This document shows positions 49,110 to 64,000 of a stretch of 64,000 nt of DNA, in pieces. The position numbers and the translations under genes are program-made. The notes below the pieces were generated by a model that was not told where the DNA came from, ran no database searches, and was given only the letters and a program-made list of their open reading frames with translations. How positions within the stretch are numbered: position 1 is the stretch's first letter; each line of letters begins with the position of its first letter. This DNA is from Ficedula albicollis (taxonomy: Eukaryota; Chordata; Aves; Passeriformes; Muscicapidae), in NCBI RefSeq assembly GCF_000247815.1, contig NW_004775928.1, positions 169,751 to 233,750 of the forward strand, written 5' to 3'.

Positions 49110-51208
49110 AATATCTTCACTCCTTTTTTTATCATCTTAGGGCAGCACAGAACAAGGGCAACTCAACATCTTACAGTGAGTTGATTTTCTGAAGGATGGA
49201 ATGCTGCCAAAGTACTCACTCTTTTGGGAGAGGAAAACAGAAGATAAGTCTGCATGTGCTGTGCTTGGAAACACAGAAGCAATTCTCAAAGATTATTTTA
49301 ACACTTAACTTTTAGCTGAGGTAGTACAACAAGGCAGAAGTGATCCAAATTATCTTCTTTTGTGCTTGAAATTTTCATCTAATCCATGAAAAAGACTAGA
49401 GAAAATCTAAAAAACTATAAGCATGTGATGAGAATTAAGAATTTATTTTGTGTAATCAGTACTAAATGAAATATACTGTCAATTCCAAAAGTAAAATATT
49501 TTACTGATTAAGAACATATATCAGTAAAACTTTGAGGTTTGATAATCAAATCACAAATAGACTGAAAATAACAGGCACATTAAAAACATCTTTATCTGAT
49601 TTTAAACATACTTTTTTTAAAATGATGCTTTTAACCCCATTTGGGATTAGCTTTTTAGGAGCAAGAGAGTAGAATTTGAAGGCATTTAATAGAGGGATGC
49701 AGTGAACAGGCTATATTTAACTAGTGACATGTTAAGTCTAGGAAGGAAGTATGAAGGACAGTGATATTTAAATGGGAAGCGGCTTCTATATATTTCAATG
49801 CAGCATTTTTAGTGCAATAAAGGAAACAAACAAAAAATCAGAAAAAATAGCCAAATATAATTTTGATAATATTAGACTGATCACTTAATAACTACAAATT
49901 TAGATATTTTAATGGAACACGAATGGACACCAAACTAGAAGAATTCATTTTCCTCTTGCTTCAGTTTGCAGACAGCCTTAGACAGCAGGAAGACTGATAG
50001 CATGTAGTCCCTGTGTGTTGTTCAGACAAAAAGAAAAACATACATAACCCAAGCTAGAAAGACTGTATTTCTGAGGTGAAAAAAAAGAACAGCATCTATG
50101 AATTCATCGACTCAGGGATTAAAATGGATTTTAACAAGCAAACACCATCTCTGATTATTGGATAAAGATTACTAGCCTTTCTCAAATAATATAGGTTACT
50201 CTGGTTTCTGCAAGTAGTTTGTTACTGGTAAATCCATTTTACCATCTGGCTAAATATAAATAAAATAATAAAATCTAGTTATTTGTTGTGTAAAGCAGGA
50301 AACTATATGGCATAAAAACCACAATACAACAGAACAAAAATTCTTGCATATTTTCAGGCTATATCAGTCAGTAATAAAATATTTTATTTAAGCAATTAAG
50401 TATATAGCCTAAATATCAGTTTCATAAGTTCAGAAAGGAGATGATCACATATCAAAATGCATGCCCTTCATATTGCAGATATTAGCATTTTAGGTTAGCT
50501 GACATGGAAAATGAGGCCCTGAATGGCTGGCACTTACTCTGTGTACAAAAGATACCAAAGAGCTGCAGAAGTAGGCACCACACAACTGCTTCCCTGAGGT
50601 TGTAGGAAATAGCAGCAGTGGAGGGAGGCCCTTAGCAAGCAAGTCACAGCACACTGATCATGCAGAAAAGGAAAAGCATCCTCATGGCTGGCACCCTTAA
50701 TGAGGAAATTACTGTCTCCTGACCTTGACTTTCTTGAAACCTTGCTGTTTTGAAGTCCTGAATATTTAAAATATTGTCTGTTAAGATCAGAGAAACGAGG
50801 GCGGGGGGGTGCACCTGGGTTGGACAACCTTGCTTGCTGTAGTGTTTTGCTTTTAATAGATACGGTTTTTTCTTAAACTTCAGCCATACTTGGGTTAGTT
50901 TTTTAGGCAATGATGAATTCTGAGGGCTCTAGTACAGAGTGATCTTTCACGTGATCATATTGACTGCTTGTTTGTGATCTAATGGTTAAACTGATGATGG
51001 AGACTTCCTGCTCATGTTGTCCTTGCCTACTCTTACTGGAGACACAAATGCTAATTGTTCTCTGCTAGTTTATTGGTGAAGAGAAATGCTCTGTCATCTT
51101 GAGATTTTAACACCGAGAAGTAAAGTCACAGATAATTCCATTGTATAGGCTTAATCTGTTCCCAAGGTTGATGAACATGTACTATAACAAAATATAAACA
51201 TTTTCAGA
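49110..51208. other. noncoding DNA
   Basis: No gene or clear repeat seen. Confidence 0.6.
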
Positions 51209-52560
<1,352 letters not shown>

Positions 52561-55500
52561 AAGCAAGATTTTCCTCTCTTGAAAGACCAATGGCTGTGTT
52601 ATCTTTCAGATGTTTTTCAATACCTCCCAGAATAATTTTCACCATTTTTCAGTTTTATGCATTGTGGTAGATATGTCTTAAACACTGTAGATAAGCTGTT
52701 TAATTTTATTCATGCTTTTTGTTTCTTCTTGCATAAAACAAATAGTTCCTGAATTCATGCTATGAATAGTATGTTCATATTTTGTCACTTTCATTAGGAA
52801 CATTGAGCACTGATCTTGTGATTATGTATATGCTAGTCTTTAATATTGTATGTAATTCTGAAAAATAAGACAAATTTGACCCAGAGAAAATGCTTTGTTG
52901 ATGCACCAGCTTTCTAATACTGCATCTAGAACTACTTCCATGGCATGATATTATGTTATGTAGTATAGCATAATATCCTGAATGATTGTTAAGGAAAATC
53001 GAGAGAGTTAGCCAGAAAAGCTAAGGAATCTATTAATTTTAATTATTTATGTATTATTTTTCAAAAACTTCTCAGCAAACCACTAACCTTATCTTAAGGC
53101 AGGAGGTGATAAAAGTGATAAGCTACTCTAGACCATAAACTTAATGTGTTGTATATCTGTATATTTATGCGTTAAGGGCTACAGAGAGTGAAAGATCAAA
53201 CATACAGCCTTTGAAAAGTTCCAAACAAGTAAATTTTTATGTCAATATTTAAGCCCGTGTGAGTTTTCTTATGATTATCAAAACAATGACCAAAGCCTAA
53301 GTACCACTGCTAGTAATTTTGTCCTAAATTCAAAAATCAGCTCTTTATTGTTTTTAATACATAAATAATTTTCCATGAAATTTGTGACTGTGATGAGATG
53401 TGATGTCCCAATGACTGGCGATGAAGAGCAAGTGTAACACTCTTACATGATTGCTGCTTTTTTGCCCACTTCACAGTATCCAAGCACTTCCAGGCCCATT
53501 AATCAGGCAGTTTATTTTCTAATCACCACAATGTAATATAGCCCTCTGTAAACATTCTCTAGTTTTGTAATTTTGAGCCAAATGTTCTCGTTACGTTTTC
53601 AAATCCCTTTTCCTTTTCCACCAAAGCCTTGAATAATATTATTTCCTGTGCAATACCCTTTGCCCAACAGGGATTTTAACACTGTCACACACTTTTCATA
53701 CCCACTTTTAGTGCTCAGGCTGTGTGGCATCCTCCTAGTCTTCCAGGCTGCTTTGTGAAAGACTGCCAGTCAAAAATTTGTGTCAATCAAATTTAAATCA
53801 ATGTCATGACTGTTATGCAACAGTTGCTTCCAAGTTTTGCTTTAATACCTAGGGTTTGTGTTACTGATATTAAATAAAAATTCTTTGCAATGAATTTTAA
53901 ATGAAGGAAAAGTTCTCACCAGAGATCTGTTAAAAGCAGGCTAACTGTTGTTCTCTTCCCTCCTCCCTGCTCCTTTTTAGAAGAAGGGCTTTAAATTATA
54001 TATTAACCAAAAAGGTAAACAGAATAAAATGGGCAATTAAATATTAATGGAAGATGTAGTGGAATTGTCCTGTGCAGCACTTAAAATGGCCTGAATGATT
54101 GAGCTGTGAATTGCTCTCCCTTAGGTATTGAAAAATTCATCAGCACTATTTAATAAATGTTCGTATTCGTAGCCACTCATGTTTACACTACAGCACTTCC
54201 AGGAGAGTGCTTACTAAAGAAAACATTTTAATGGAAGGTGAACTTTCCTGTACAGTGAGTCACCTTAAATTATACAGACTGTGTAGTAGAAGAGACGGAG
54301 AAATCTCTGAACAGACAAATGAGAAATGCACATAACTTAAGAGCATTTTTCTCAAAGAGAACTGCCCATGAATTGTAAAGGGCTTTCTGAATCCAAAGCT
54401 ATTTTGAAGTTTTTAAAAATTCATTTTGTTTGCATTTTAAAAATATTTAGCCTTCACTACCCGTGTGAAATCATCTTCCATGCTGACTTGGCCTAAGGAC
54501 ACTGTTGTTATTGAAATGTCACCTGGTTGACCTAAAGGAAGGGAAAGAGTGGCAAGACAAAACTTGCATCACAAATCAATCAAGTGTTGAAGTAGTCCTG
54601 CTGCAGGTGATACTCTGTAGACTTGATTTGCATATACAGCGTATTAATGCTATTAAAATATTCATTAACAAATTAATGAATTCACACCAAAACTTTAGAA
54701 AACAAACATGAAAATTCTTGAGTGCTTTGTATATTAACTAGTTAGATTGTAAGAATATCTGTTCTTTATAGGAGCATTTTTGCCTAGATGGGGTTCAATG
54801 GATACTGGATCAACCTGGAGGCAGCACACTTCTCTAAGCCCCAAATTCACAGCCTCAAATTCTCCCATTGCCCCCACTCACGGCACAGGGGGAAGAAAGC
54901 TACATGCTTCCTGTTTTCTGGAGAGCCACAGTGGGCATGCTCTTAGAAACCCAGTGACTGCAGCATGGTCTGTCTTTGTGCTCTTCTTCAGGGCACGGAT
55001 CTTTGACTTTTTAATAAGTGTTATTTCTCTCATTCATGTGTTCAAGCCTGCAGCTTAGAGGACTGGTAGAGCTGGCCATAGCAGATGTTCAGGAGCTCCA
55101 CAAGCTCTAGAGCAATGTGACCTATATCTATCCTATTATTAAGCCACCATAGGTCCTTCTGACCTTTGTGACCCTCTAGCTCTGCTTATTACTTCTCCAT
55201 ACAAAATGTGTGATATCCCATGACAGTTCAGTTTAGCTCACTCTGGCTGATCTAGGCAAGTACTAGGGAAATTTTCATCACAGTATTTAGCTCCAAATGA
55301 AGTAGTCTCTAATTGTGCTGTGCAGGTTCACACAGTAACTAAGGACTTGTGTTGTCTTGAAAAATGGATGAAGTATAGAAAAATGTAGTGGCTTCTCTTA
55401 TCAGAATTTGGGTACTGAACTGACATGGTGGCAAGTTTATACTTCTAATAAAAGATGTAAAAGATGTATCTGTCTGTCAACCTGGGTTTACAGAGTATTT

Positions 55501-56289
55501 TCATAAGAGAGACACTTCATTGAAAATTAGCTTGGTTGGAGGCAAGATTTAGCTGGGTTGCTGTGCTGGGGGGAAACTCAAGTAAACTTCAGAAATGCTT
55601 TCTCTGGCATGTACTGTTGGAAGTGAAGGAAGTGAAGTGGAAGGAAGTGAAGACAAATTCAGGCATTTCAAAATTCAGACTTGGTTTCTATGAAACATTC
55701 GCAGAGGCTAGGAAATGCAAGCAACACCACAAAACAAGGAAAAGCTTATTTTTTTATAGTACTGGAAGGATAAACTTCTCAGGTCAAAGAGCTGCCTAGT
55801 GGAGATGTACGAACAAACAGACAAATCAGCTGTGAGATATCCCATCTCAGTCACTGTCATAGGGAGTGATGCACACACTGACAAAGAAGCAGCAGATGGT
55901 TTTGAACATCTCGTGAAACAACAATAGAAGAAAATGTTTGCAACCTTGAAAAAAATCTTGTTTAATATTTGCAGTTCTCTTAACTGAATCCCTAAAGTGA
56001 AGAGTGTTTATAAACTTCATGCATACAAGCTTTTGAAATCATCAAGATTGTTTTATAGCTACTTTAGAAACCTCTTCCACAAAACATCTTATTGAAAAAG
56101 AAGTATATACTAAGTCCATTAGTATGCATATTAAGAATATGGTGTGGGAAAAAAAACAAACCCAAAGCCAGTCAAGATTTATTCTGCAGTGGTAGCTGAA
56201 AACAGCACCTGTGAATAGATTGAAATAAAGTATTTCTCAGGGGATTAAAACCAATCCTTTTACAATTCTTTTGGTGGGTTTGTAGAGGT
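52561..56289. other. AT-rich noncoding DNA
   Basis: No gene or strong repeat. The 53.3-54.7 kb part is plain AT-rich DNA. Confidence 0.6.
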
Positions 56290-56652
56290 GTTAAAGGGAA
56301 CTATATTGCATTGCAGCATGGAGTTGCAGGAAGATGAAAGGCAAGTACTGATCTCTTCACTCTTGCGACCAGTGAAAGCACTTTAGGAAATGGCATGAAG
56401 CTGAGTCAGGGGATGTTGAGGTCGAACACTGGAAAAACGTTTTTTACCTGGATGGAGGTTGAGTTCTGAAACAGACTCCCTGGGGAAGTGGTCACAGCAC
56501 CAGCCTGATAGAGCTCAAGAAGCATTTGGTCAATGCTCTGAGGCACAGGGTGTGACTCTTGGGCTGTCCCGTGCAGGGCTGCAAGTTAGACTTGATGATC
56601 CTGATGGATTCCTTCCTGCTCAGCAGATTCTGTGATCCTGTGATTCTATGAC
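56290..56652 (+). repeat. CR1 LINE 3' end
   Basis: The + strand has GAAATGGCATGAAGCTGAGT, CCTGGGGAAGTGGTCACAGC, CTTGATGATCCTGATGG and the terminal octamer-type repeats GATTCTGTGATCCTGTGATTC. Ends at the tail, as expected for a 5'-truncated CR1. Confidence 0.88.
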
Positions 56653-58415
56653 CACATAGTCTCACATCATGTGCTGTGAGTTCACATGTGATGCAGTATT
56701 GTCGATACCTTGGGGAATGAGGGAGAGGGGCAAAAGGCCTAAACCAAAAATTTTTACACAAAGACCCCTTGTTAAAGACTTTTAGTATTTTTAGTTTACC
56801 TCGTGTGTGTACGGGGAAAAAAAGATAATCTGATTCCAGAAGTAGAGCAAATAATGACATTGTTACATATGTTTTATTTGCAGCTAACAACAAAGATAAA
56901 GACTTCCACTGGTTTTCATTGGTGAGTTCTTCCTGTTTTATTTGGACAACATTTAAATGAAAAGTTTGATAAGCATACTGCCTTTTTTTAACCCACTTGT
57001 TATACTGGAAAACGTCCTCTACTACCTCTAGTAGGCTGAAACATGGAAATTGGGGTTTGGGGTTTTTTTTTGAAAGAAGGGTGGAAGGAATTTATAGCAG
57101 GCCTTGACAATAAAGTCAGAACTCTGAAAGATTTAATAGAAAGTGATTTTAATGACAATTATTATTCTGTGAGAAAGAACTTGCTTGATTTTTTGGTTGG
57201 TCACCTGGGAAGCTATAATCAGTAGGTAGATGGATACTGGTAGGAATTTTCCAGCCTTGTTTATGGATCAGCTCATTAAATCTTTTTGCCTTTCTTCTTT
57301 TCAGGAGCAGGCAACTTGTTTCAGCAGTTTTTGTGAGAGGATCTTAGAAACTTCACTTTCACATGGGCGAAAAGTTGAGTTTTGTCTCATGGAAAAAGGT
57401 GTTATCGTCCCAGGAAAGCAAGTTTTTCCAAAGAAAATATTTGGTTGGCTCAGATTTTCTAGGGATTACTTGGTCAGCTCTGCTTTTTGATCTATATGCT
57501 GTAGAAGAAAACAATCTCTGCCCCCTTTATATTTCATTAGCCCCTCTCAGAAGCAATACCTAGGCTAAATCACACACAGATTTTTGAATACTTGAGCTAC
57601 GACTGGAAACATTGCATTTTAAATCTAGCTGCTTCAATTTGTCCTCATGAAACAACAGAGTACTCTTGCTGTCAAAGTCTGTGTGGTATCTGAGAAATGT
57701 ATTGAATTAAAAAATAGGAAGCACTCAAAGAGCATAATGATGTCTGGCTGCCTGTTGTATTCTAAATGCTATGAAACCATGAACCCTTCTCAAAGCTGCT
57801 AGTCATGCTTAATTCTGTTCAAGCTCTAGTAAAGAAAAGTCCATTTGGCTTTGTGCAAGATTTTCCTCTCTAACTTTATCCTGATCCATGAACCTCTTCC
57901 CACTTCTCAGTCCTTCATTTATTGAGCATCAGGCTTCATCTTGCCTCCCTTAATATATCAGTTTTGGAATATGAGGCACTTTTCTCTGGAGAAGAGGTAA
58001 TAGGGAAACATGTATTTTGTATCTCCCAATCACATTGTGGTTCTCTGCTGAAACTTCTCTTTTCCTGTATCTCTTAATTCCTCTCCTTCTTTCCTGTGCA
58101 TTATTAACATTCCCCCTAAATTATTTACTGTAGCTCATAAAATGTCATTAGTGAGACACTTTTCAATGGTGAGGAGAACTAAAAACTAGCTTGCAGAGGG
58201 TTGAAGGGGAGTGAGAGAAGAAAAAGCATGAGCTAAAGAAATATCACTGTTGAAAGCGAGTAGATGCTAGAACCTTGAGACAGAGGAGAGACTACTGGGA
58301 GAAAGGACTGGAGTGTAGACAATAGTGCTGAAGAGAGGCTGAGGATTAAAGAGGGAACTTGCAGTGACATTAGAGAGGAAAAATAAAGGAATTGTATGTT
58401 GCTATTGAGCTAGGA
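56653..58415. other. noncoding DNA
   Basis: No gene seen. A good splice-acceptor-like tract (CCTTTCTTCTTTTCAG, near 57304) precedes an unremarkable frame and is not convincing as an exon. Confidence 0.55.
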
Positions 58416-58720
58416 TGTGGCGAAAAAATATAGCAACATGACTTCCTTCAGAGGCAGAAAAGAAGCAAAGCCTTTATTATAGAAACAAGAACACTTTTAT
58501 AGACTAGATCCTGGAACTGAGGACAGACTTGATTTCATTGGTGCAAGGAAGGTGACACCCCTTTTCACATCTCTCACACACCCTGCAGGTGCTTAATCTG
58601 TATTATTAATTCTTTCTCTTACGTTTTCCTTTGGGCAGGCTGAGAAAATCCGAGCTGCTTTTCCCCTGGCTTTCACCAGGATCCTACAATTGTACTAGCT
58701 TGAAAACAGGAGCACTGGTG
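58416..58720 (-). repeat. probable retroviral LTR fragment
   Basis: On the minus strand: TATAAAAG (58494-58501), then AATAAA (58473-58478) in TATAATAAAGGCTTTGCTTC, then a C/T-rich U5-like end to CCACA. Box spacing and the AATAAAGGCTTTGC block fit bird ERV LTRs. The U3 end is not defined. Confidence 0.45.
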
Positions 58721-61192
58721 TAAAAGGCCATTACAACGCATCCAGTGAGTGGATGATAGTCACTGAGGCAGAAGGTGGACTTGTTAAGAAGAAAAATCAT
58801 GAAAGTGATCCGAGAAAGACAGAGTCAAAGCAAATGAATAACACTCTTTTAGTTGGAACATACAGAAAAATAGATCTTAGAAGAATGTTGATAGAATTTA
58901 AAAACACTCATAGCTGGCCTGCCGAGGAAGGAATGAAGATATCTGGAATAGCAAATTTTTGGAAAAATAATAATGGGGGGAAAAGTTACCATAAAAACAA
59001 CTGATTGTGAAAATTTCAGTGAAACTTTAAATAGTCTTTACACTTTAGACAGAAGCTATAGGACATCAAAATATGCATTCATGAAGGAGAGAAATGGAAG
59101 TTATATGGGACAATGGAACAGATAATAACCCTTAAATTATAAATGTAAAAACTGAATGAAATTGGAGGAGTGGAAATGACGTTTTGTCACCTTTTGGTGG
59201 TAAAAAGTCTTTCAAAAATATGGAAATGTCTGAAAAATGAGGAACTCTTTTTTCCCCCATCTAGTAACTTTTTTCTACTAGGATTTGAGGCCACTCTTAT
59301 CTTTATTCTCTTTTACCACTATTTTTTACCTCAGAGGTATCTTCTACACCTTTAGCAAAAAACCAGTTTGACATATTCTTAGTTTTGGACTTTTTACATT
59401 CAACCATGTTGTAGAGGCAATACAGATACTTAGCATATTTTCCAGGTACTAGCAGGCAGCAGCTCTAAAGAAGCTATAGGATCCTCAGGGTAAGATGTGA
59501 AAAGGTACATTTTCCAAGCTGCATACAATTACAAAATGTGCAAATCCATTTATTCACTAATAGGGTTTCTCCTTAGCTCCCTGTGCAGAGCTTTGCAAAT
59601 TTACTTACAAAAATTTACTGTAAAATTCAGGCTACTCCTGTGGGATAAGTGTCTTCTTTTTTTTTTTTTTTTTTTTCCTCAGTAAGTAATTAATACTTAG
59701 ATAAGCAATACGTTTAGATTGCAAGTAACTATTCATGTCAAAACCTGGCATGCTTTAAAGTGACACATTCACTGAATCTTAGTTAAACTGCAGTAGTCTA
59801 ATCCTTTTTGCCCTCCTCTGGCAGGTTTACCATGGAATTTAATATTGTACTTGTATGAGATTATGCCTCAGAAATGGAGATTGAGGGACTGCACATGGAT
59901 GCTTCACAGGGAATGGCAAATTTAAGGCTGAGAATCTACATGTGTGATACTTATCATTAAAATAAACTACATTTAATAGAAAATTTTAGATATGCATTTT
60001 AATAAAAATATATTAAAACAACCCCAAACCAAAAAGAATTAGAAATAATTTTATTATGATTTCTTTGAACATAGTAATAAGAAACAGAGATTGGACTTAT
60101 TTGCATCAACACTCAATTTGATGCCAAAGGTAGAATCCTTTATGGGGATATCTGCATGTCTGCTTGAGAAGATTTAGTGGGAACTACTGGTTGTTTTGAA
60201 AATGTATTAAAATAATTACTATAGTCCAGGCCTTCCAACAAACACTTAACACACATGTTTCACTCCCCTTGAACATTATACATTTAGGCAAATATATATG
60301 TTTGAAATTCTGTCTGTAAGCACTTAAAAGGAGAGTGCCAAAAGACTTCACATTTCACACTGTTCAGAAAAGCATCCAGAAAACAAAACAAAGAATGTTT
60401 GGAGTGTAAATTGGAGGCAAGATTTTGCACAAATGGCCCATCATTGTACCAATATTCTGCTATCCCATTAGGTGGGCAAACACACCAAAAATTGAGCCAT
60501 TTGCCAATATGGAGTGATAGCTTGTTTGCTATGACAGATGACATTTTAGTTTCAAGACAGGAACAAGTTCCTGCAAATATTTCAATATAACTAGTTCTAG
60601 TTTGTGTGCAGTTTGGTGGCAAGACAAACAAAGGAAACTGAGTAAAAAATTATTTGGGTGCTTTAAATTGGCTTCTTTCATTTCTAGTTTGTGTACAGTT
60701 TGGTGGCAAGACAAACAAAGGAAACTGAGTAAAAAATTATTTGGGTGCTTTAAATTGGTTTCTTTCATTTAAAAAATTAAAATTAAAAATTATAGTGTTA
60801 GCTGAGTATTTCTGGAGGGCTCTTGATTTTTTCCACCTTCCAGAAAAGTTGCTTTTGAAACCCTATCTTCTGTTTTCAACTTCACATGAAATTAAATTAT
60901 AAAACTTAGAGATTTAATAGAACAGAGCTGCTACTTTCATGTGTAAAAACTCAATAAACTTATGCCTTGACAAAAAAGTCAGCCTAATGTCATATTATCA
61001 GTGAAGATATCTCCATGCAATTAGGTATTTCAGAAGCTCTGTGGCAGAAGGCATTTGATAAGCGATAGATATCAATGAACTGAGGATAATGACTGTAGTG
61101 TTGGTCAATGTTCTCACATTCCTGAAAATAACTAGAGGGCTTTTTTACTGTTCATTTGAAATAATGGAGATGGTAGTAGCTTTGTCTCTGAA
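58721..61192. other. noncoding DNA with a T run and a tandem duplication
   Basis: T run at 59655-59676. An 87-base duplication is listed separately. No gene found. Confidence 0.6.
60595..60768. repeat. 87-base tandem duplication
   Basis: TTCTAGTTTGTGT(G/A)CAGTTTG begins copies at 60595 and 60682. They are nearly identical. Confidence 0.93.
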
Positions 61193-61626
61193 ACTATTGG
61201 TTTACAGTATAAAAACATCTTCAAGATGATTTATGGCAAAAATATATGGGACAATCTCCAGGCATTATCTCTAATGTGTTGATGTCCTGGTTTGGAGGAC
61301 AGGTATCTGCCAATAAAGGCAGAAGTCTTCCTTTGAAATGGAGACCCCAGTTCCACTCCCCCCCCAAGTATTACAATCGTCCGAATCAAGGACTCTGAGG
61401 CAGAGATAAGGGGGTAGGAATAACAGCTCCTTTACTAATATATCTAATCATACTATTGGTTTAGAGTATAAAAACATCTTCAAGATGATTTATGGCAAAA
61501 ATATATGGGACAATCTCCAGGCATTATCTCTAATGTGTTGATGTCCTGGTTTGGAGGACAGGTATCTGCCAATAAAGGCAGAAGTCTTCCTTTGAAATGG
61601 AGACCCCAGTTCCACTCCCCCCCCCC
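61193..61626 (+). repeat. direct repeat, 259-base period
   Basis: ACTATTGGTTTA(C/G)AGTATAAA starts copies at 61193 and 61452. Each runs about 174 bases to a C run. The first copy goes on into unique sequence; the second runs into a G run. This pattern fits one locus assembled twice. Confidence 0.92.
61283..61443 (+). repeat. bird LTR fragment
   Basis: TGTCCTGGTTTGGAGGACAG, AATAAAGGCAGAAGTCTTCC and CAGAGATAAGGGGGTAGGAA resemble a common bird ERV LTR start. Assigned from memory of that repeat type, so the family is uncertain. Confidence 0.4.
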
Positions 61627-61627
61627 A

Positions 61628-62586
<959 letters not shown>

Positions 62587-62809
62587 GTGTCCTTGATCAT
62601 AGCCAGCATGATAGCTGTGATTGTGTATCGCCTTGCAGTGTACGCTGCCTTCGCCAGCCTCATGGAGAACACTCAGACGCTGCAACCCATCAGTGGCTTA
62701 CTGACCCCTCAGCTGGCAACTTCTGTCACAGCCTCCTGCCTCAATTTTGTCATCATCATGATACTGAATTTCTTCTATGAGAGAATAGCCATCTGGATTA
62801 CTGATATGG
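62587..62809 (+). CDS. ANO5: anoctamin (TMEM16) internal exon, probably ANO5
   Basis: Anoctamins are membrane proteins that act as calcium-activated chloride channels or phospholipid scramblases. The exon has a pyrimidine-rich acceptor (CCTTTCCTCAG) and a donor G|GTAAGC. It is 223 bases: 74 codons plus one base. Two hydrophobic segments are seen, VSLIIASMIAVIVYRLAVY and SCLNFVIIMILNFFY, joined by a loop ending LLTPQLATS; they correspond to membrane helices in the middle of the conserved domain, ahead of the calcium-binding helices. VIVYRL, LTPQ, SCLNF and ILNFFYE are typical of the ANO5/ANO6 branch and closest to ANO5. The paralogue is less certain than the family. Other exons are outside the window or not recognised. 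Confidence 0.85.
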
Positions 62810-64000
62810 GTAAGCAGGGGTACTTGAAGGCAAAACTTGGAAGCAATCATTTAAGATTCTATTGAACACCATCAAGGTGTTCCATGCTGTTGTTCTCAAC
62901 TCAGGCATAGTGGGAGCTCTGTAGCTTGCAGTGGCTTGCAGCAATGACTCAGGTGTATCCAGGCGATACTGAATATTTTCCCTGCATTTCAGTAGTTCTC
63001 ATAACCTAGTTTCTCCTCATATAATGCTTGTTTATATTAGAACTAGTCTACAGAGACAATCACAGACCTGAACATAGTTAAAAATCATCTTGAGACACCA
63101 AAGCAAGATCAGATGGTCTTGAAGTAGCAGTATTTTAATTTAGAAATCCTGTAAATATATTTGAAAAAATAAATCACAGCTATCTTTACAAGAAAAAAAG
63201 ACTAAATAATCATGACTATTAGTCTGGGTGAAAAGATGGGATAGTACATTTTCCATTTTTTTCTGAGCGTTGTTTCCTTTAGCTGTGGCTGTACGTATTT
63301 GTAGTTACAAAGATGGAAGGCAGAATTTGAGCAGGATGAGAAGCTGCGCCCAAGATGTGTTATTGTGGCAGTAGCCATTGATACCAGTACCCTTGCTCCA
63401 GAGCTGGAGGCCCAGAAGGAGGGACTACTTTTGTAGTGTCTTTTATGTTCGACTTCCGCTTGCATGCTGGAAATACCATTCCTGCACCTGGCCCAGGCTG
63501 TCAGCAGTGTTTGCCCAGACTTTATTCACTCTTGGACTCCTTGAAACGGTTAGGCCAGATTTGGTGTTCAGACAAGCAGGTATAACCTGCCTCTGGTGCT
63601 CTGAACGTTGTGTGCTTCACATCAATATTTAGCAGCTCACTGAAAATAAAAATACTTTAGGGAGCTGCAAGCTAGTCAGACTGCCTCACCTGAGTGCTGC
63701 CTCCTCTGTCCTATGTACACTCCGATGTCAGGTTCCCAGTAAATACCTCATGTTCTTCTGGCATGCAAACTTACACCAAGCTTGGAACATCAGTTTACTC
63801 AGTTATATAAAACAACTTTACATAAGGCAGATGAGTTCATTTTGTCTGCCAGGTCCTGACCAATTCAGAGGGACTTGAATGTTGGCAGTGTATTTTCTTA
63901 GGCTACTTCCCAACTTAAATTGGTTATATGTTATCATTTAACAGGACATTTGATAATTATAGCTTAGCACATAGCATGTTTCATCTGCTGGCAGTTGGTT
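62810..64000 (+). other. intron downstream of the anoctamin exon
   Basis: Begins with the donor GTAAGC. I do not see the next anoctamin exon before the window ends. Confidence 0.7.

Noticed and set aside
54780..55058. 92-codon + strand frame
   Set aside because: No domain, no splice context and no similarity that I recognise.
57304..57490. Frame after a good acceptor-like tract
   Set aside because: No matching donor with sensible frame, and the peptide does not look like an anoctamin or another known family.
58753..59004. 83-codon + strand frame, Lys/Asn-rich
   Set aside because: Composition follows the AT-rich background; no motif.

Overview
The window looks like nuclear DNA from a bird. 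The evidence is CR1 LINE copies on both strands with the typical 3' tails, bird-type LTR fragments, an AT-rich and nearly gene-free background, and one mammalian-style exon with consensus splice sites. The only confident host coding sequence is a 223-base exon of an anoctamin (TMEM16 family, best match ANO5) on the + strand at 62587-62809. Most of the rest reads as intergenic or intronic DNA.

The main feature is a broken, gapped provirus of gammaretrovirus type at 17237-30338, lying in + orientation. It begins TGTAGT, ends TAACA and is flanked by the 4-base direct repeat AAAA. In order it holds a 5' LTR, a tRNA-Pro-type primer binding site (present twice), a leader of modular repeats, gag (myristoylation-type start, very long proline-rich region with a PPEY late-domain motif, capsid, one zinc knuckle), an in-frame UAG at the gag/pol junction, protease (DTGA), reverse transcriptase (YVDD), RNase H, integrase (HHCC and part of the catalytic core), env (signal peptide, CXXC, CX7CC, membrane anchor), a polypurine tract and a 3' LTR. 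All genes are broken by stops, frameshifts and duplications, and four runs of N interrupt the 3' half. The two LTRs match at their ends but differ strongly in the middle.

The layout is as follows. 1-17 kb is AT-rich noncoding DNA with a 295-base poly-G run, a hexamer microsatellite and decayed CR1 pieces. 17.2-30.3 kb is the provirus. 30-46 kb is noncoding with a CR1 copy at 32 kb and several hairpins. 46-47.7 kb is a GC-rich, internally duplicated LTR-like element. A weak minus-strand exon candidate lies at 49 kb. 51.2-52.6 kb is a CR1 copy with 529 G replacing its middle. 56.3 kb is a CR1 3' end and 58.4 kb an LTR fragment on the minus strand. 61.2-61.9 kb is a direct repeat ending in 255 G. 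62.6 kb is the anoctamin exon.

Many near-identical tandem duplications (24-259 bases), the three pure G runs and the repeated sequence around N gaps suggest that part of the structure comes from short-read assembly and gap filling. Claims about duplications should be read with that in mind. I found no convincing new host system. The most interesting real biology is the provirus: unlike LTRs, duplicated LTR-end/primer-site unit, proline-rich Gag and readthrough architecture.
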